A stretch of DNA of 64,000 nucleotides from Cyprinodon diabolis (lineage: Eukaryota; Chordata; Actinopteri; Cyprinodontiformes; Cyprinodontidae): assembly GCA_030533445.1 (NCBI GenBank), contig CM060064.1, positions 39,277,787-39,341,786 of the forward strand, in the 5' to 3' direction. Each line of letters begins with the position of its first letter. Positions within the stretch are counted from its first letter, which is position 1. Positions 21,286 through 32,800 of this stretch are shown piece after piece. The notes beneath the pieces were generated by a model. It made no database searches. It saw only the letters and a program-made list of their open reading frames with translations, and was not told the DNA's origin. A program made the translations under genes and the position numbers.

Positions 21286-21399
21286 CAATTGCATATCATC
21301 AAATCATATAATTTTAAGATTAAAAATACTAATTGCATTGGCAAATCATATTATTTACCTACTCAGATAAAGGGTTATTACATCTAATTGAAGAGATTT

Positions 21400-21925
21400 T
21401 TACTTATTTCTAGATTGTTTTTGCAGTTTATGTCTATCATGACTATCAAGCGTGCGGCTGCTCGTCAGCTGGGGCAGATAAACGAGCAAAAAAGAGCAAA
21501 AGTCTCTGTGAGGGAATATCCATAGCCCAAGTCGAAGCAGAACCAGGTTTGCAGACCAGATGATCAGTGAGCTGAGGAGGTACCGGAGGAGAATCCAAGC
21601 CGAGGTCAGAAGAACAGTCCAAGTTCGGTTAATCAGCAGAATCCAGGAATTAGCCCAAGATAAACAATACTGACAGAGAAGACAAGGGCAAGGCAAAACT
21701 CTGTTATCCAAATGCAGAAACAGGTCAGAATCAGAATCTAAAATGCTAGAGTTACTCTCACCAACCAGCTTGAATAATCTGGCACCGATGGTAGGCAAAC
21801 AGGCAGCATAAGTAGCAGCAGGAACCAGGTATACAAGATGAGCGTAATGAGCCGCTGGGCAAATTAAAAAGGTGACAGGAGCAAATGATAATAATGCTTT
21901 TTGCAAATTATTTGCATACATTTTA
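21400..21925. repeat. Degraded gypsy-LTR-like repeat
   Basis: The composition resembles the interior edges of fish LTR elements: 'tcagaatcagaatct', 'ccaggaattagcccaag', 'gatgagcgtaatgagccgct'. The long - strand open frame across it shows no recognisable domain. Classification is tentative. Confidence 0.35.
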
Positions 21926-23829
21926 CATGCTTTTCAAAAAAAATATTCAGCCTTTTAAGTAACGAAATAGGTTAATTTAAAATGTTGTCCTCTTCCTAAC
22001 TGCCAATCATACTAGTTAAAATCTAAATCTGTGACACAGAAACAGGGTGGTAAAATTTCCAGATGTCACCACATGCATATGTTTGGCTATAAATCACAAG
22101 GTATGATCTGATTTGCTTCGAGCTAGATATGAGCAATCTATTGGTCAATACTAAAAATTCAGTAGTTTGATAGCCAGCATTCATTTTCAATTGGTGACAT
22201 TGCTTTAATCCCATCAACTATGATCAGGAAGTGACCACAGTCTCTGCCAGAAAGGTAATACTTGTGCCGGATATGGTCTTTTAACTGTAGTTTAACCCTT
22301 CCTGACGAAAGCTGTGGTTATCCCCTGCTCGTCAACTAGTCAAATGTGAAACTTCTCAGGTGAGGCCGCGGCACTTGGCTTAAATGGCGGCGCTGAGCTG
22401 CAAGGGCTGTCCAAAGCCTCTCACGTCTTTAATATTAAGCTTGTTTTTATGGCGTGTATTCACTTGTGAAATGCAATAGATGTAGAGCAGCAAGAGAGCA
22501 ATTGATCACTGAACAATGGTGGGAGTCACTGGTGTTACAGGGCTATATTTTAGCACACCCAAAATTTGTCTTTCTTCATTCATCTCAATTTTTGCAGCCG
22601 CTGAACTGTGATTAAAGGCAAACCTTTAGAACATGTGGTATGCCAGTCCTTAAATAATACCATTATCAACCAGTGTCCCAGAATCAATGGGCTATTTTCC
22701 TTTGGCTACTCAAAATGGAGCCGTTCTATAGATCAGCTACCCTGGATTACAAAGAGGCTGCTTAAGTAGTTCCTCTGATTCAGATCCAGGGGTAACACTT
22801 CCCATTGCGGGTCCTCATGTTTTACTTCATTAGAAGTGCAATGCTTTTGAGAAAACCATCTAAGAGGAGTAAAGGACACATGAGAAGTCTGTTTTTTTGT
22901 GAAATAGATCACAGGGCTTTACTTTCATAAGTATTATTGAGTAATTATTCGTGTGCAGAACTTTTTTGTTTTACTCACACTTAGTAACTTTAGTAAAAAT
23001 CAAGATTAGCATATTTAATTTCATAGCACACCCATAAACAATTTGTTTATTGTAACATATCTTTTCTAAATTAAATTTTATTTCATAAACAGATCATTTG
23101 ATTTTTAGTTGTTTAAAAAAATGTGTTAAAGCCAGAGTAATACAAATACATTGAGACCTTTTCCAACTTAAATCAGTGGTTGAACAAAAATATACCCGCT
23201 GTTAATTTTAGAGGCCTTTATCTACCTTTTGAATTACAAACTGCTTTAGTTATCAGGTTCCTCCGCTGTGAAACCAACTACCAGTTTTAGTCCGTGAGGC
23301 AGAACATTAGCAACCCGATCCGGCAGGGTCGTTTGTCCTTGGATCGACCTTGGCCCTACTGTAGCTCTGCCTTTCGTATACTTCGTCCAAAACAGTCAGG
23401 CTGTCCTGAGCAATTTTCTATATTTGTGCTGCTATATGTTTAAGCTGCTGGATCACATAGGGAACACTTGTTCTTATTCTGCTTAATTCTATCTTTATTT
23501 TCCCATTCTGTAGTATTTGTCAAGTTCTAATAACTTTTTGTTCTCTGTGGTATTTATCTTCATAGTAGGCTGGTTTGGTCTGTTCCTGGTTGGCTGTGTA
23601 AATGCCTTTTTGGAATGAAATATCAGCTGCGCTGCTGCCATTGACACCTCTGCTTATAGATGTTGGAGCTTGACCTGTTTTTCAGTGTAGTCCTGTTTCT
23701 TTTACTTTGACTAGCAGAATGGGCTTGGAGCTCGTCTACCTTGCTGTGTCTTTCAAGGACTACATGTGTAGCTGATGGACAGTTACCTTTTGTATTTCTG
23801 CTTTTGTCTCCTTGAAACCCAGTTGGCCT
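21926..23829. other. No gene recognised
   Basis: I see no exon-like or repeat-family signal. The short ORFs are scattered and match nothing I know. Confidence 0.5.
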
Positions 23830-24115
23830 TGGCAGATGGCCGCTCACACCGAGACTGGTTATACTGGAGGTTTCTTCTTATTAAAAGGGAGTTTTCCCCT
23901 TTACTTTCACTTTATGCATACTCACCTTGCGGGATTTTGAAAGAGTCAATGACAAAAGGCAAGCGAAGTTCATTGCAGATGTCTCCTCCAGGAGGAGAAT
24001 ATCTAAAATGCAATCAACTGGTTTTCCAATCTGAAAGTATTATCTCTGTAAAGTGCCTTGAGATGACATTTGTTAGGAACTGACGCTATATTGATAAAGT
24101 GAATTGAATCAAAAC
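23830..24115 (+). repeat. Fish SINE/LINE tail ('ggcagatggccgctcacacc')
   Basis: 'ggcagatggccgctcacacc', 'tattaaaagggagttttccc' and the end 'gtaaagtgccttgagatgac', with a 'gaattgaat' terminus, are diagnostic of a very common teleost L2-like LINE/SINE 3' region. Confidence 0.8.
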
Positions 24116-24266
24116 TGAATTTCTGGACTTTTGTTTTGAGGTGCATCTGTCACAGAAATACTCTAATTTTAATGTTAACAAATATCTAGTGAGGTATCTT
24201 TGAAAAAAAGTATTGCTCTGTTTACTTTGTGTGTTTTTTTTATATTTATACTTTATCATTTTCAGG

Positions 24267-24394
24267 GGGTTGGTGCCTATGCAGTTGTGAATGGAAAAGT
24301 TATGGGGTACACCATGGAGAGGTCACCAATTCACTACACCAAAGCAATGCAGGAACAGGACATACAACCCTACAAGCCCACACTCACAATTTAG
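24267..24394 (+). repeat. Fragment of the ATCCATCC-family repeat
   Basis: 'ggtgcctatgcagttgtgaa' and 'ggggtacaccatggagaggt' correspond to the middle of the repeat at 20933-21285. Confidence 0.65.
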
Positions 24395-26154
24395 ATCTGG
24401 CAAAAAAACTAAAAAAACTGGTGCGAGAAAGCTGAGGATTCTAGATGACATGTGCATAATTAGGGAAAACATATTATTTAATCTATATTAAGTCTAAGAA
24501 TCTGGCAAAGATGTTTAAATCCGGAGTCTAAGCTTATTGGGTTACAGACATAATAAAAGAGAAAAAAAACTTGAATATTGACAAAAAGATTTGTTAAACA
24601 TGTTTATACTGAATAAAAACTAAACACAAATTAAAAAGATACAATCTAAAATATTTGAAGATGCGAAACATTTCTTTCCCTCAGCTTTTTGCCCACACCT
24701 CCCACTGTCAATCATCAGTTCCATTGGCTGGTTTATATTTGTCTTGCACAAGATCATCTAAATCCATTCTTCCATTGGGTGCAGGTTGTTCAGTTTCGTT
24801 GATATCAACGTGATTATATTTTTTTCCACTCAGTGAAGATAAACTGAACCAGTGAAATCGTTTTAGATTTCATCAACTTAACAACCCCGATAAAAACCTG
24901 TAGGAAATAAAATCCATCTTCAAAGAGGAGTTCAACTCCCAAAGAGCCCCTTTTAAACCTGTCACGTTTGTGTCATCCAGTGAGACAGTAAAAATAAGGA
25001 GATATATAGCACTAATAAATAACTCCACCATGGTGCCAAGCCCCAAGTTAAGGTTTACAACTGGCTGTAAAAACAAAGCAAAAGGAAGGGTAGGAATCTG
25101 TTTAGTGGGGTATAAATGGCCAAAGGCGTGCCATTTGGTACATTGCTGTTTTTGGACAAAATGCTGGGAACGTAAAAATGAACACAATGAGTTTCATCCT
25201 AAAGGAGGAAGAAAGTTCAAAGCTACAAATGCACTAAGTTCAAAACCTCCATAATCAGTTTTAATTGCTCTTCACTGAATACTGCAAGGGAATGTAAAGT
25301 CTCATTTTCTTTATTATTGTTTTCATGCAAAAATAAAAGGTAACATTTAACAAAAAAAACAAACGATATAACTCATCCTTTGAAAACACTGAAAGAATGA
25401 TCGTGTTTACCTGAAATATTTCTGCTCTGTAATTACAAAAGTTGTATCCATATATCCATCTTAAGTGCTTTGGCTACAACAGATCCTGTCAAAAAGCTAA
25501 TATGAAAAACTGTGTTCATCTCAGAAAGCAAATATTACAAAATGTTTTATTTAACATATTTTTTTAGAGTAACACAAAGACATTTATCCAGGACCCTAAA
25601 TACAACGTTGCCTTCCTCTTTGTGATCTTAATGCCAATCAATAGGCAACCCCTTACTATTTATTAGTTTAAAACATTTCTACCAACCCACATGGCCTTTT
25701 GAGCATTATTAAGCATCCAAACAGTCGGCCTTATTTAGCATGACAAATAAATTTGAGGAAAATCTGATGCCAGCCTCCAGAGCAAGGGTGTCCAAAGTGT
25801 GGTCAGGGGAACACCTGTCCCTTTTTCATGAGCTTTTTCTTTAATTTACAAGAAAATAAAAAAATCAAGCTGAATCAAAATGCAAGATTAAATATTGTTG
25901 CTATAAAAAACAGCTTGTTCCTTGGCTCCAAATCATGCATGTATAGAAAGAGATTTATTTATTTGTCCCGTTTATGGTATATAAGTCATAACCTTAGATA
26001 CTGGGTTATTTGTTAAAATCTTAATGCAATAGAATAATTACATTTCTATTCTTCGATCGTGAAAATAGGTTTAGGTCTGACTGACCCTCTTGATTTGGTT
26101 GCAAAAAATGTTCTTGTTTTCAATCACATTTTTGGCTACCATCATCTGACTTTT
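24395..26154. other. No gene recognised
   Basis: AT-rich intergenic sequence. Open frames such as 24970-25254 have no recognisable domain, start context or splice structure. Confidence 0.5.
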
Positions 26155-26646
26155 GTGAAGGTCGTGCAACGATCTTTCCTCTGACGTTTTCGGCATCTAC
26201 GTATAGTAATGTAACTGCATTCCCACAACAAAATGCAGAAACACAAAGGTTTCAGAACAATCTAAGCCAGTTCTTACCCTAGAGAAAAAACTAATAATAT
26301 TAGAACTTATAGTTGTTAGCCCTAAAATCCCCATCTTTGGAACCAGTACATTTTTTAACAATAACTAGATTTTTTAAAATCAGCTCAGAAAATAATGTGT
26401 GTGAAGGTCGTGCAACGATCTTTCCTCTGACGTTTTCGGCATCTACGTATAGTAATGTAACTGCATTCCCACAACAAAATGCAGAAACACAAAGGTTTCA
26501 GAACAATCTAAGCCAGTTCTTACCCTAGAGAAAAAACTAATAATATTAGAACTTATAGTTGTTAGCCCTAAAATCCCCATCTTTGGAACCAGTACATTTT
26601 TTAACAATAACTAGATTTTTTAAAATCAGCTCAGAAAATAATGTGT
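26155..26646. repeat. Perfect 246-bp tandem duplication
   Basis: 26155-26400 and 26401-26646 are identical by line-by-line comparison, starting 'gtgaaggtcgtgcaacgatc' and ending 'cagaaaataatgtgt'. There is no gap between copies and no microsatellite character. Either the duplication is very recent or it is an assembly artefact. Confidence 0.95.
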
Positions 26647-29360
26647 GGACTTTTATTTAATTTATCAAATTCATGATCTTAGCTGTTGTGGTTGTTTGAA
26701 ATATTTTCTCTTCTTTTTTATCTTTATCTTACCTCTGACGTATTGATATCAGTAGTAAGTTTAACTAAATATGAATCAAAATATACAGTATACTGTAATC
26801 CTTTTGGTATTGTTTTTTCAAAGGTTCAACTAAACTATACAGAACTGTGTAGTTGAGTCTTTACATTTGTTTAGATACATGTTGATAGAAATTTTTGGTT
26901 AGGAGGAAATAATTTTATTTCTTTTACAGACACATTTGTAAAAGATTGTAAACTTGACCACATGACTGATTTATTTTTATCAGCATGGTTTAAAAAACAT
27001 TTCTGAAAACTATTGTTCACTTTTTGGGTCAGAATTATTTTCACAGTTTATGGGGAGAGGAGATATTAATGATCAGCAGAATTAACTTAAGTCTACAAGT
27101 TGTCAATTTAAAAAAACAGCCTTTTATGTTGTGTTGTTAGTCTCATATTGTCTCCATGTTGATGTCTCATACCCTCAGATAACCATCAGTAACATTTAAA
27201 TCACATTATATTATAATCCAAGATAAATTGATCAGCATTCAGGGATTCAAAAACTCATGATAGACTGGGCAGAAATGACTGAATTTATAGAGATGACTTA
27301 ACTTCTTGGGGTACATAAAAAATGTGATTCCTGCCAAATGGAAAGAGGAGAGGGAACGAAGAGGAGCTGAGGGAGGATGAAGATGAGGAAAGAAAAAAGG
27401 GGACAGGGAAACACTGAGCTGGGAGGGAGGTCCATCAGCAGCGGCAGGCTGCAGGAATGTTTCACATGCCTGTCCTCTGTATGACCTCGCCTCCCTGTAG
27501 TGTGGGAGATACTGGGAGTAATTAGTCTCTTTTAACATTGGAGCTGGGCCGCCTTTCCGCCTCAATGGGGTTAGCAGTGGCATTGAAGGAGATCAAGTGT
27601 ATAATTTCAAACAAAGTATCTTCAGCTTTCATTTTGGCCACTACAGGCAATGCATATGCAGATTCTTCTTGTGATTGTTTTTGTGTTAGTAGTTTTCAGT
27701 CATTTCCAGTTGAAAAATAAAGTGAAATGACTTCAATTAATTGAAAGCAGAAGCGATTTCCCTCCCCCACCCACAGAGCCATCTTGCTGCTGACCTACTT
27801 TATCTTCTGTTAGATTTAATTATGAACTCTCAGACTGAAAATATTTCTTACTTAAAGTCAAGGATTAAGGATCAAAACAGACATAAATTAAGAAAAACAG
27901 GGTATAAACTGTATTGATTTTTTGTAAAAAGGCCACGTGGTTCTAATCAAGAAATGTCAATACAGGAATACAAGAGTTACCTGCTTTACCTCAGTGCCTC
28001 CCGTTAAACTTAAACTCTAAATCCAAGACTCCCATACACTCTGAGGTATAAGTATGAAAGTACAATCTGTTCATATCAAACAAATTGTTAAATAAATTCC
28101 TATTATTTAAGATACTTTTTTTTTTTTTTTACATTTCATGAACCTGCAGTGTTTTTTTTATTTAAATGATACTTGCAGCATTTAAATAAATTTTAATAAT
28201 ACTTTCACAGAGAAAAATCCGATCAAATCTGAGCTTTTAGCCAGATTTACTGCTATCAAATAAAATAAGAGCTTTCAAAACAATTTCAAAATGCATAACT
28301 AAAAATGGGCGGTAGATTACTATGTATGATAACCCGCCTCATCAAATACCATGCCTTTAGGTTTATCTTAGACTTAGCAGCTCCTAAACTCTTAGAAACA
28401 TTAACATTTTATCTTTGGATATTTTTAAGCTGCATAATTGATAGTAAAGAACTTCAAAAGTTAACTGTATGAAACTTTATATTTAGGAGAGCCTTGAGTT
28501 ACACTAATTTATTACTGAGTCCTTAACACACACACACTGCTTTCTGAGGTACACTCCTGGTGGGCTTTACAGTTTAGGCTGGCTTATATTTTTCAGCAAC
28601 CTATATTCATCTAATCTTTTACTCAAGGCAACAGGAGCATTAAAAATCATATACCTGTGCATGAAATGATTTCAGTTTTTAAGAACTCAAGTGCAGGACA
28701 GCAGCGATGTGTGTTCCTCCTACTGGAGCATGGAAAAACTGGAAGGACTTCCTCAAAAGCCACACAGCAAATAAGGGTTCTGCCTAAAATATATATAAAA
28801 GTCAATCTACAAGAACAGTGTCATGTTTTTCTTGCTTCAATATTGATGTTAAACCTGTCGTAAGTCCTTTTTTATATTTGTGTATATATATATATATATA
28901 TATAATTTATAGTAATTTAATTATAAATCAATATAAATCATTATAATAATCAATATAAATATTTATAATAGGGTGGATGATTTGAAATGTTAGATGTGTT
29001 TTGGGAAATAGTGCAGCACAATTTTGTTATGATAGAAATGTATGGATTTATTTTAATTTATTTTTAATTTTCCAAGGTCTTTCATACATTTTTGAAAGAA
29101 ATTTGTGGCTTCTCCTAAGTTAGAACCTGGCTTCTCTAATTCCAAACTCATTCTGAGATCCAACATATAGCAGCAGCTTTATTAATGCAGTTTGTAATGT
29201 AGGCATCAGATTTCCCTGGTTAGTTGTTGGAGTTTTCTGATATTTTAAAGTGTAAAACGCTTTAAAAATGACAATGTTTTTAAAATGTTTGATGTAAATG
29301 GAGGAATCTAATATTTTTATCACACACCACTGGTCACTGGAGGTTTGTTACTGGTTTTCA
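26647..29360. other. Upstream flank of rarb, no gene recognised
   Basis: AT-rich with a (TA)n tract at about 28883-28906. I looked for an upstream rarb first exon (beta1/beta3 type) and did not recognise one. Confidence 0.5.
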
Positions 29361-29370
29361 GAGCTGGTGA

Positions 29371-29447
29371 TGATGTCACACTGAAGCTGGGTCATATGAA
29401 GGGCAGCAGTGGAGGAGGTTCACGGAGAGTTCAGCCGCATACATTAG
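29371..29447 (+). promoter_or_regulatory. rarb: rarb beta2 promoter: CRE-like site, DR5 RARE, TATA-like box
   Basis: Three elements match, in order and spacing, what is known of the mammalian RAR-beta2 promoter. They are a CRE-like TGATGTCA (29371-29378), a DR5 retinoic acid response element GGTTCA-CGGAG-AGTTCA (29417-29433), and a TATA-like CATACATTAG (29438-29447). The intervening 'gctgggtcatatgaagg' also resembles the mammalian promoter. RAR/RXR heterodimers bind DR5 sites, so the gene should be induced by its own ligand. Initiation is expected about 25-30 bp past the TATA-like box. Confidence 0.9.
29417..29433 (+). promoter_or_regulatory. rarb: DR5 retinoic acid response element
   Basis: Two direct half-sites GGTTCA and AGTTCA with a 5-bp spacer CGGAG. 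Both half-sites equal those of the classical RAR-beta2 RARE; only the spacer differs from the mammalian CCGAA. Confidence 0.93.
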
Positions 29448-29486
29448 GTAATACCACCGCACGCCGTGACATAACTAGTGCGGAGC

Positions 29487-29857
29487 ATGTGAAGTTTAGG
29501 CATTTATCAATGAAAAAGTGAAGATAAGAACAAATCGTTCAGTAAACTTTGTTATGCAAAACAACCCGCAGACCTGGATGCGTGGAAGCGCGCGGACTTC
29601 ATTGCGCACGCGACGCGCCAACAGTTTGTGAGCTGCGGTGGAAGAAATTAAAGGTCTGTTCCGGCGCGCGCACGCCCCTCATGGTGTGATGATCCTGCTG
29701 CCTGGTCTGCTGTTAAACAACCGATTGTTAACTATAAACCTGGCAAAAGCGGACTGAAAGTGGTTATTCTCTGGAGGAACTCCTTTTTGTTCTTCTTCTA
29801 TCTTCCATGTGGAGGACATCCTCTCCAGCAGGACTCCTCTGGCCAGGTCATGTTTGA
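29487..29857 (+). promoter_or_regulatory. rarb: Cluster of six upstream ORFs in the rarb leader
   Basis: The predicted 5' leader holds six ATGs with stops: 29487-29492 (ATG-TGA, start-stop), 29510-29521, 29554-29631 (25 codons), 29681-29689, 29689-29757 (22 codons) and 29807-29857. The last overlaps the rarb ATG at 29850. Multiple short uORFs are a known feature of the mammalian RAR-beta2 leader and affect its translation, so a similar role is inferred. The codons are directly visible; the transcript start is assumed. Confidence 0.75.
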
Positions 29858-32800
29858 CTTCATGGAATTTCAGGTTTTCGCTCCAGGAGAAATCATAGAT
29901 TTTTACTCGGCTTCCAGTCCTGGCTGCGCGCTGCAGGATCTGGACCAGGACCAGGATTTGGCAGCATTCTTCCCAGAGCTCATCGGGTCGGGCTGGCCGG
30001 AGCATCGCTGCTCGCAATGTAGGTGGAAACGCACAAGTGCCTTCATGTGTGAATAACATGGAAAATAACCTCTAATCTGATGCTTATAAGGCTTTTTGGA
30101 ATTGTGCTTTATTTATTTTTTTTGCAATTTAATCCGTGCTCCCTCTTTGCAGAAGCGTAGGCCTATTATTTTAATAAATTATAGCACTTATTAATATAAC
30201 TGAAGATGATAATTCGAAATAATATATAAATATATATATATATAAAGCTTTTTGCAAGCTCTTGCTTATAAAGTTTAAGAAAAAAGGTAAAACGTACAAT
30301 ATAATATCATGCTTTGAAAAAATAAAATAATGTGCAGATAAAATCCAAAGCACATTTTAAAACACATAGATGACAACAAAAATTGTTTTAAAAAGTTCCA
30401 AACCACTTTAATAACAAAATAATCATACAACCTACATACTGCAAAAGTGTCTATGTCAATTACAATATTTCAAATTTTAAAGTGAAGATTTTAAGGTGTG
30501 TATTTCATGTTTTTCTTTTTCTTCTTCTTGGCTTTAAAGGAATGACTGAACATTTTAGGGAAAACACGTTTCATTTAATTTGTGCTTTAAATGTGAGCTT
30601 TAAGCTCAAAGAAAGAAAAAGCTTCTCTGATTAAAATCTATTAGAATACACGGTGTTACTGTGCACCTAAGTATCTATGAGCGAATGTGATTATGTAATA
30701 ATATAAACAAGGTAATAACCCTTCCAGTGCCTTATTGCGCAATGCAAGTCTTCAGAAGCATTGTGGTTGATTTTTAAAGCTAAACAGAAACCAAAGAGTG
30801 GATTTATTTGTTGTCCAGGTTTTTTTTATCTTGTCACTGTGAGGCTTGTCAACAACTCTCTTTATCGGATAAAAGATAGGAGGGAAAAACAGAGCAAAGA
30901 GTGAGAACGCAGTGCAGCTCGTGTCCATGTGGTGGTCTGCGTTCTGGATGGGGTTGAGCCGGTCAGTTGGGGGTCACCAGCGGGTTCACGGGACGGTCAC
31001 TGGCTCAGGAGGTGAGAGGAGAGAAGAGACAGACTGCTTACCAGTGAAGGTGGAAGAGAAGCACCAGTTCAGTACCAGTTCACCAAGCGTCAAGAGTAGA
31101 AGGATATACAAGGATCCCATTAGGGAGTGACTTTCAATGTGAGGAACAGTCAGGGTTTTATTTTTATAAGACAGGGAATAAAGGGGTCCTTAAGCTTTCT
31201 TATTTGGCTTTAAATTTTATTAAGATAAACCCTGCTAAAATAAAGTCAACTTTAAAAAAGCATAAATTCAGTAAACAGAGAAAGAGCGGGAAAAACTTAA
31301 ACATTTCCCATTATTTGCAGATGATTTTAAGATTTCACTCAAAATAAACTTCTTTTCATTTCTGTTTATATCAGATATGGTTTTTTTCTTCTTTTTCTTT
31401 TTGTCAATAGTGTTGAGTAAAACCTCTCGTTTTACAATGAATCATACTCAAAAGATGGTAAAAGTAGATGACAAAAAAATAAAATTTCTTTGGAATGAAA
31501 TTAAATCTTTGTATCTAGAATGTAATTTAAACTATTTAGGTTAATAATTTTTCATTATTTCAGTAGGGGGATAATAAAAAAGGAAATCACAAATACTTTA
31601 TTAGTTGGGATTTCCTTTTTAATCCCTAAGTATTTAATTGCATAATTAGTCACATTTTAAAATCAGTTCATATCAGGAACATTTTTTATTTTATTTTATA
31701 AGATATGAAAATTCTTCAATTCATTATGATTCAGTTTATTTATATGGCCCCAATTCAAAATTATGTAATCTAAAGGCACTTTACAAAGAATTAAACCAGA
31801 TCATACAGTCGAATTGGTTCAAAGTTCTCTATCTGCGGATAAGTTTATTTTGTTACAAATGATTATTTTTATATGACCTTTCTAATCTCATTCTTTTTGG
31901 AAACTGATATTTTTTTTATTTATTTTAAAAAGCCAGTCGTCTTACCGTAGAAGATGTAATTAGTTTTTCTCAAAGAGCCCTTTCACTTTAAGTAAGATGT
32001 CTCATTTAATTACCAATTAGGTAAAGTGTTACTCTTTATCTGAGTAAAGCTTAAAGAAAAAACATTCTTTCCATGTGGTGAAATTTGATTCATTAAAAAA
32101 GAACAAGCAGGAATATTGTATTTGTTTCTGTTTAATACATTATTAAAAAAACAACTGTTATGTTAATTTAGAGTTGTAAATATGTTTTGCCAGCATAAAT
32201 GAAGCTACCGCATGTCCTAAAGTTCATGCAGCAGCACCTAACCCAACCAGAGGGGGTGTGATTGTTTACCCCCCTCCCTGATCAAATCACTAACCCATGC
32301 TCTCTGTGCCTTCGTCCTCTTCCTCATCAGTCAGCTCGGCCCGTGGCATCTTCCTGCATTGTTTGGTGTTCGAGAAACCATTGGCCTTATGGGGGTTCCC
32401 TCATTTAACCCGCTGTTTGCAGGTTCAGCCAGAGGCCGTAGGTTCAGGGGGATGGAGATGAGCAATTTTTCTCATTTTGTCCTCCTTTTCAGAAGAAAAA
32501 AAGCTTTTCTTGGTTTTCTGGTGGGGAACACAGCAGTGAAGGTGATCAGACGCCCACTGGATAGGTCAAACCAAGTAAGCCCCAAACTCTGGTAATCCCT
32601 TTAGAAAATCAGTCTATTTATTGGAAGGTTGTGGATCTGAGTAATGCAGCGGAAGAAAGGTCCAGATGATACACTCAAATATTTTTCAGAAGAAGTAAAA
32701 TTAAACCAGTCTGTGGTTCTTCAAATGAGTGATCTATCATAATAGAACGCTCACTCGGCTGGATTTTCTGAGTCAGACTTTGTAGTTTTATCTTTCTTTG

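Noticed and set aside
18341..22300. Lectin-domain exons for the third signal exon
   Set aside because: No WIGL-like or lectin Cys pattern in any frame; only repeats and AT-rich sequence.
26647..29360. Upstream rarb isoform exon
   Set aside because: I searched for a beta1/beta3-like first exon and saw none. Absence is not proof, as it may lie farther upstream or be diverged.
29760..29849. In-frame N-terminal extension of rarb upstream of its ATG
   Set aside because: The frame is open but begins without an ATG. The first in-frame ATG at 29850 gives the expected beta2 N-terminus.
31575..31630. Small hairpin (GGAAATC...GATTTCC) in rarb intron 1
   Set aside because: Short arms in AT-rich sequence, readily explained by chance.
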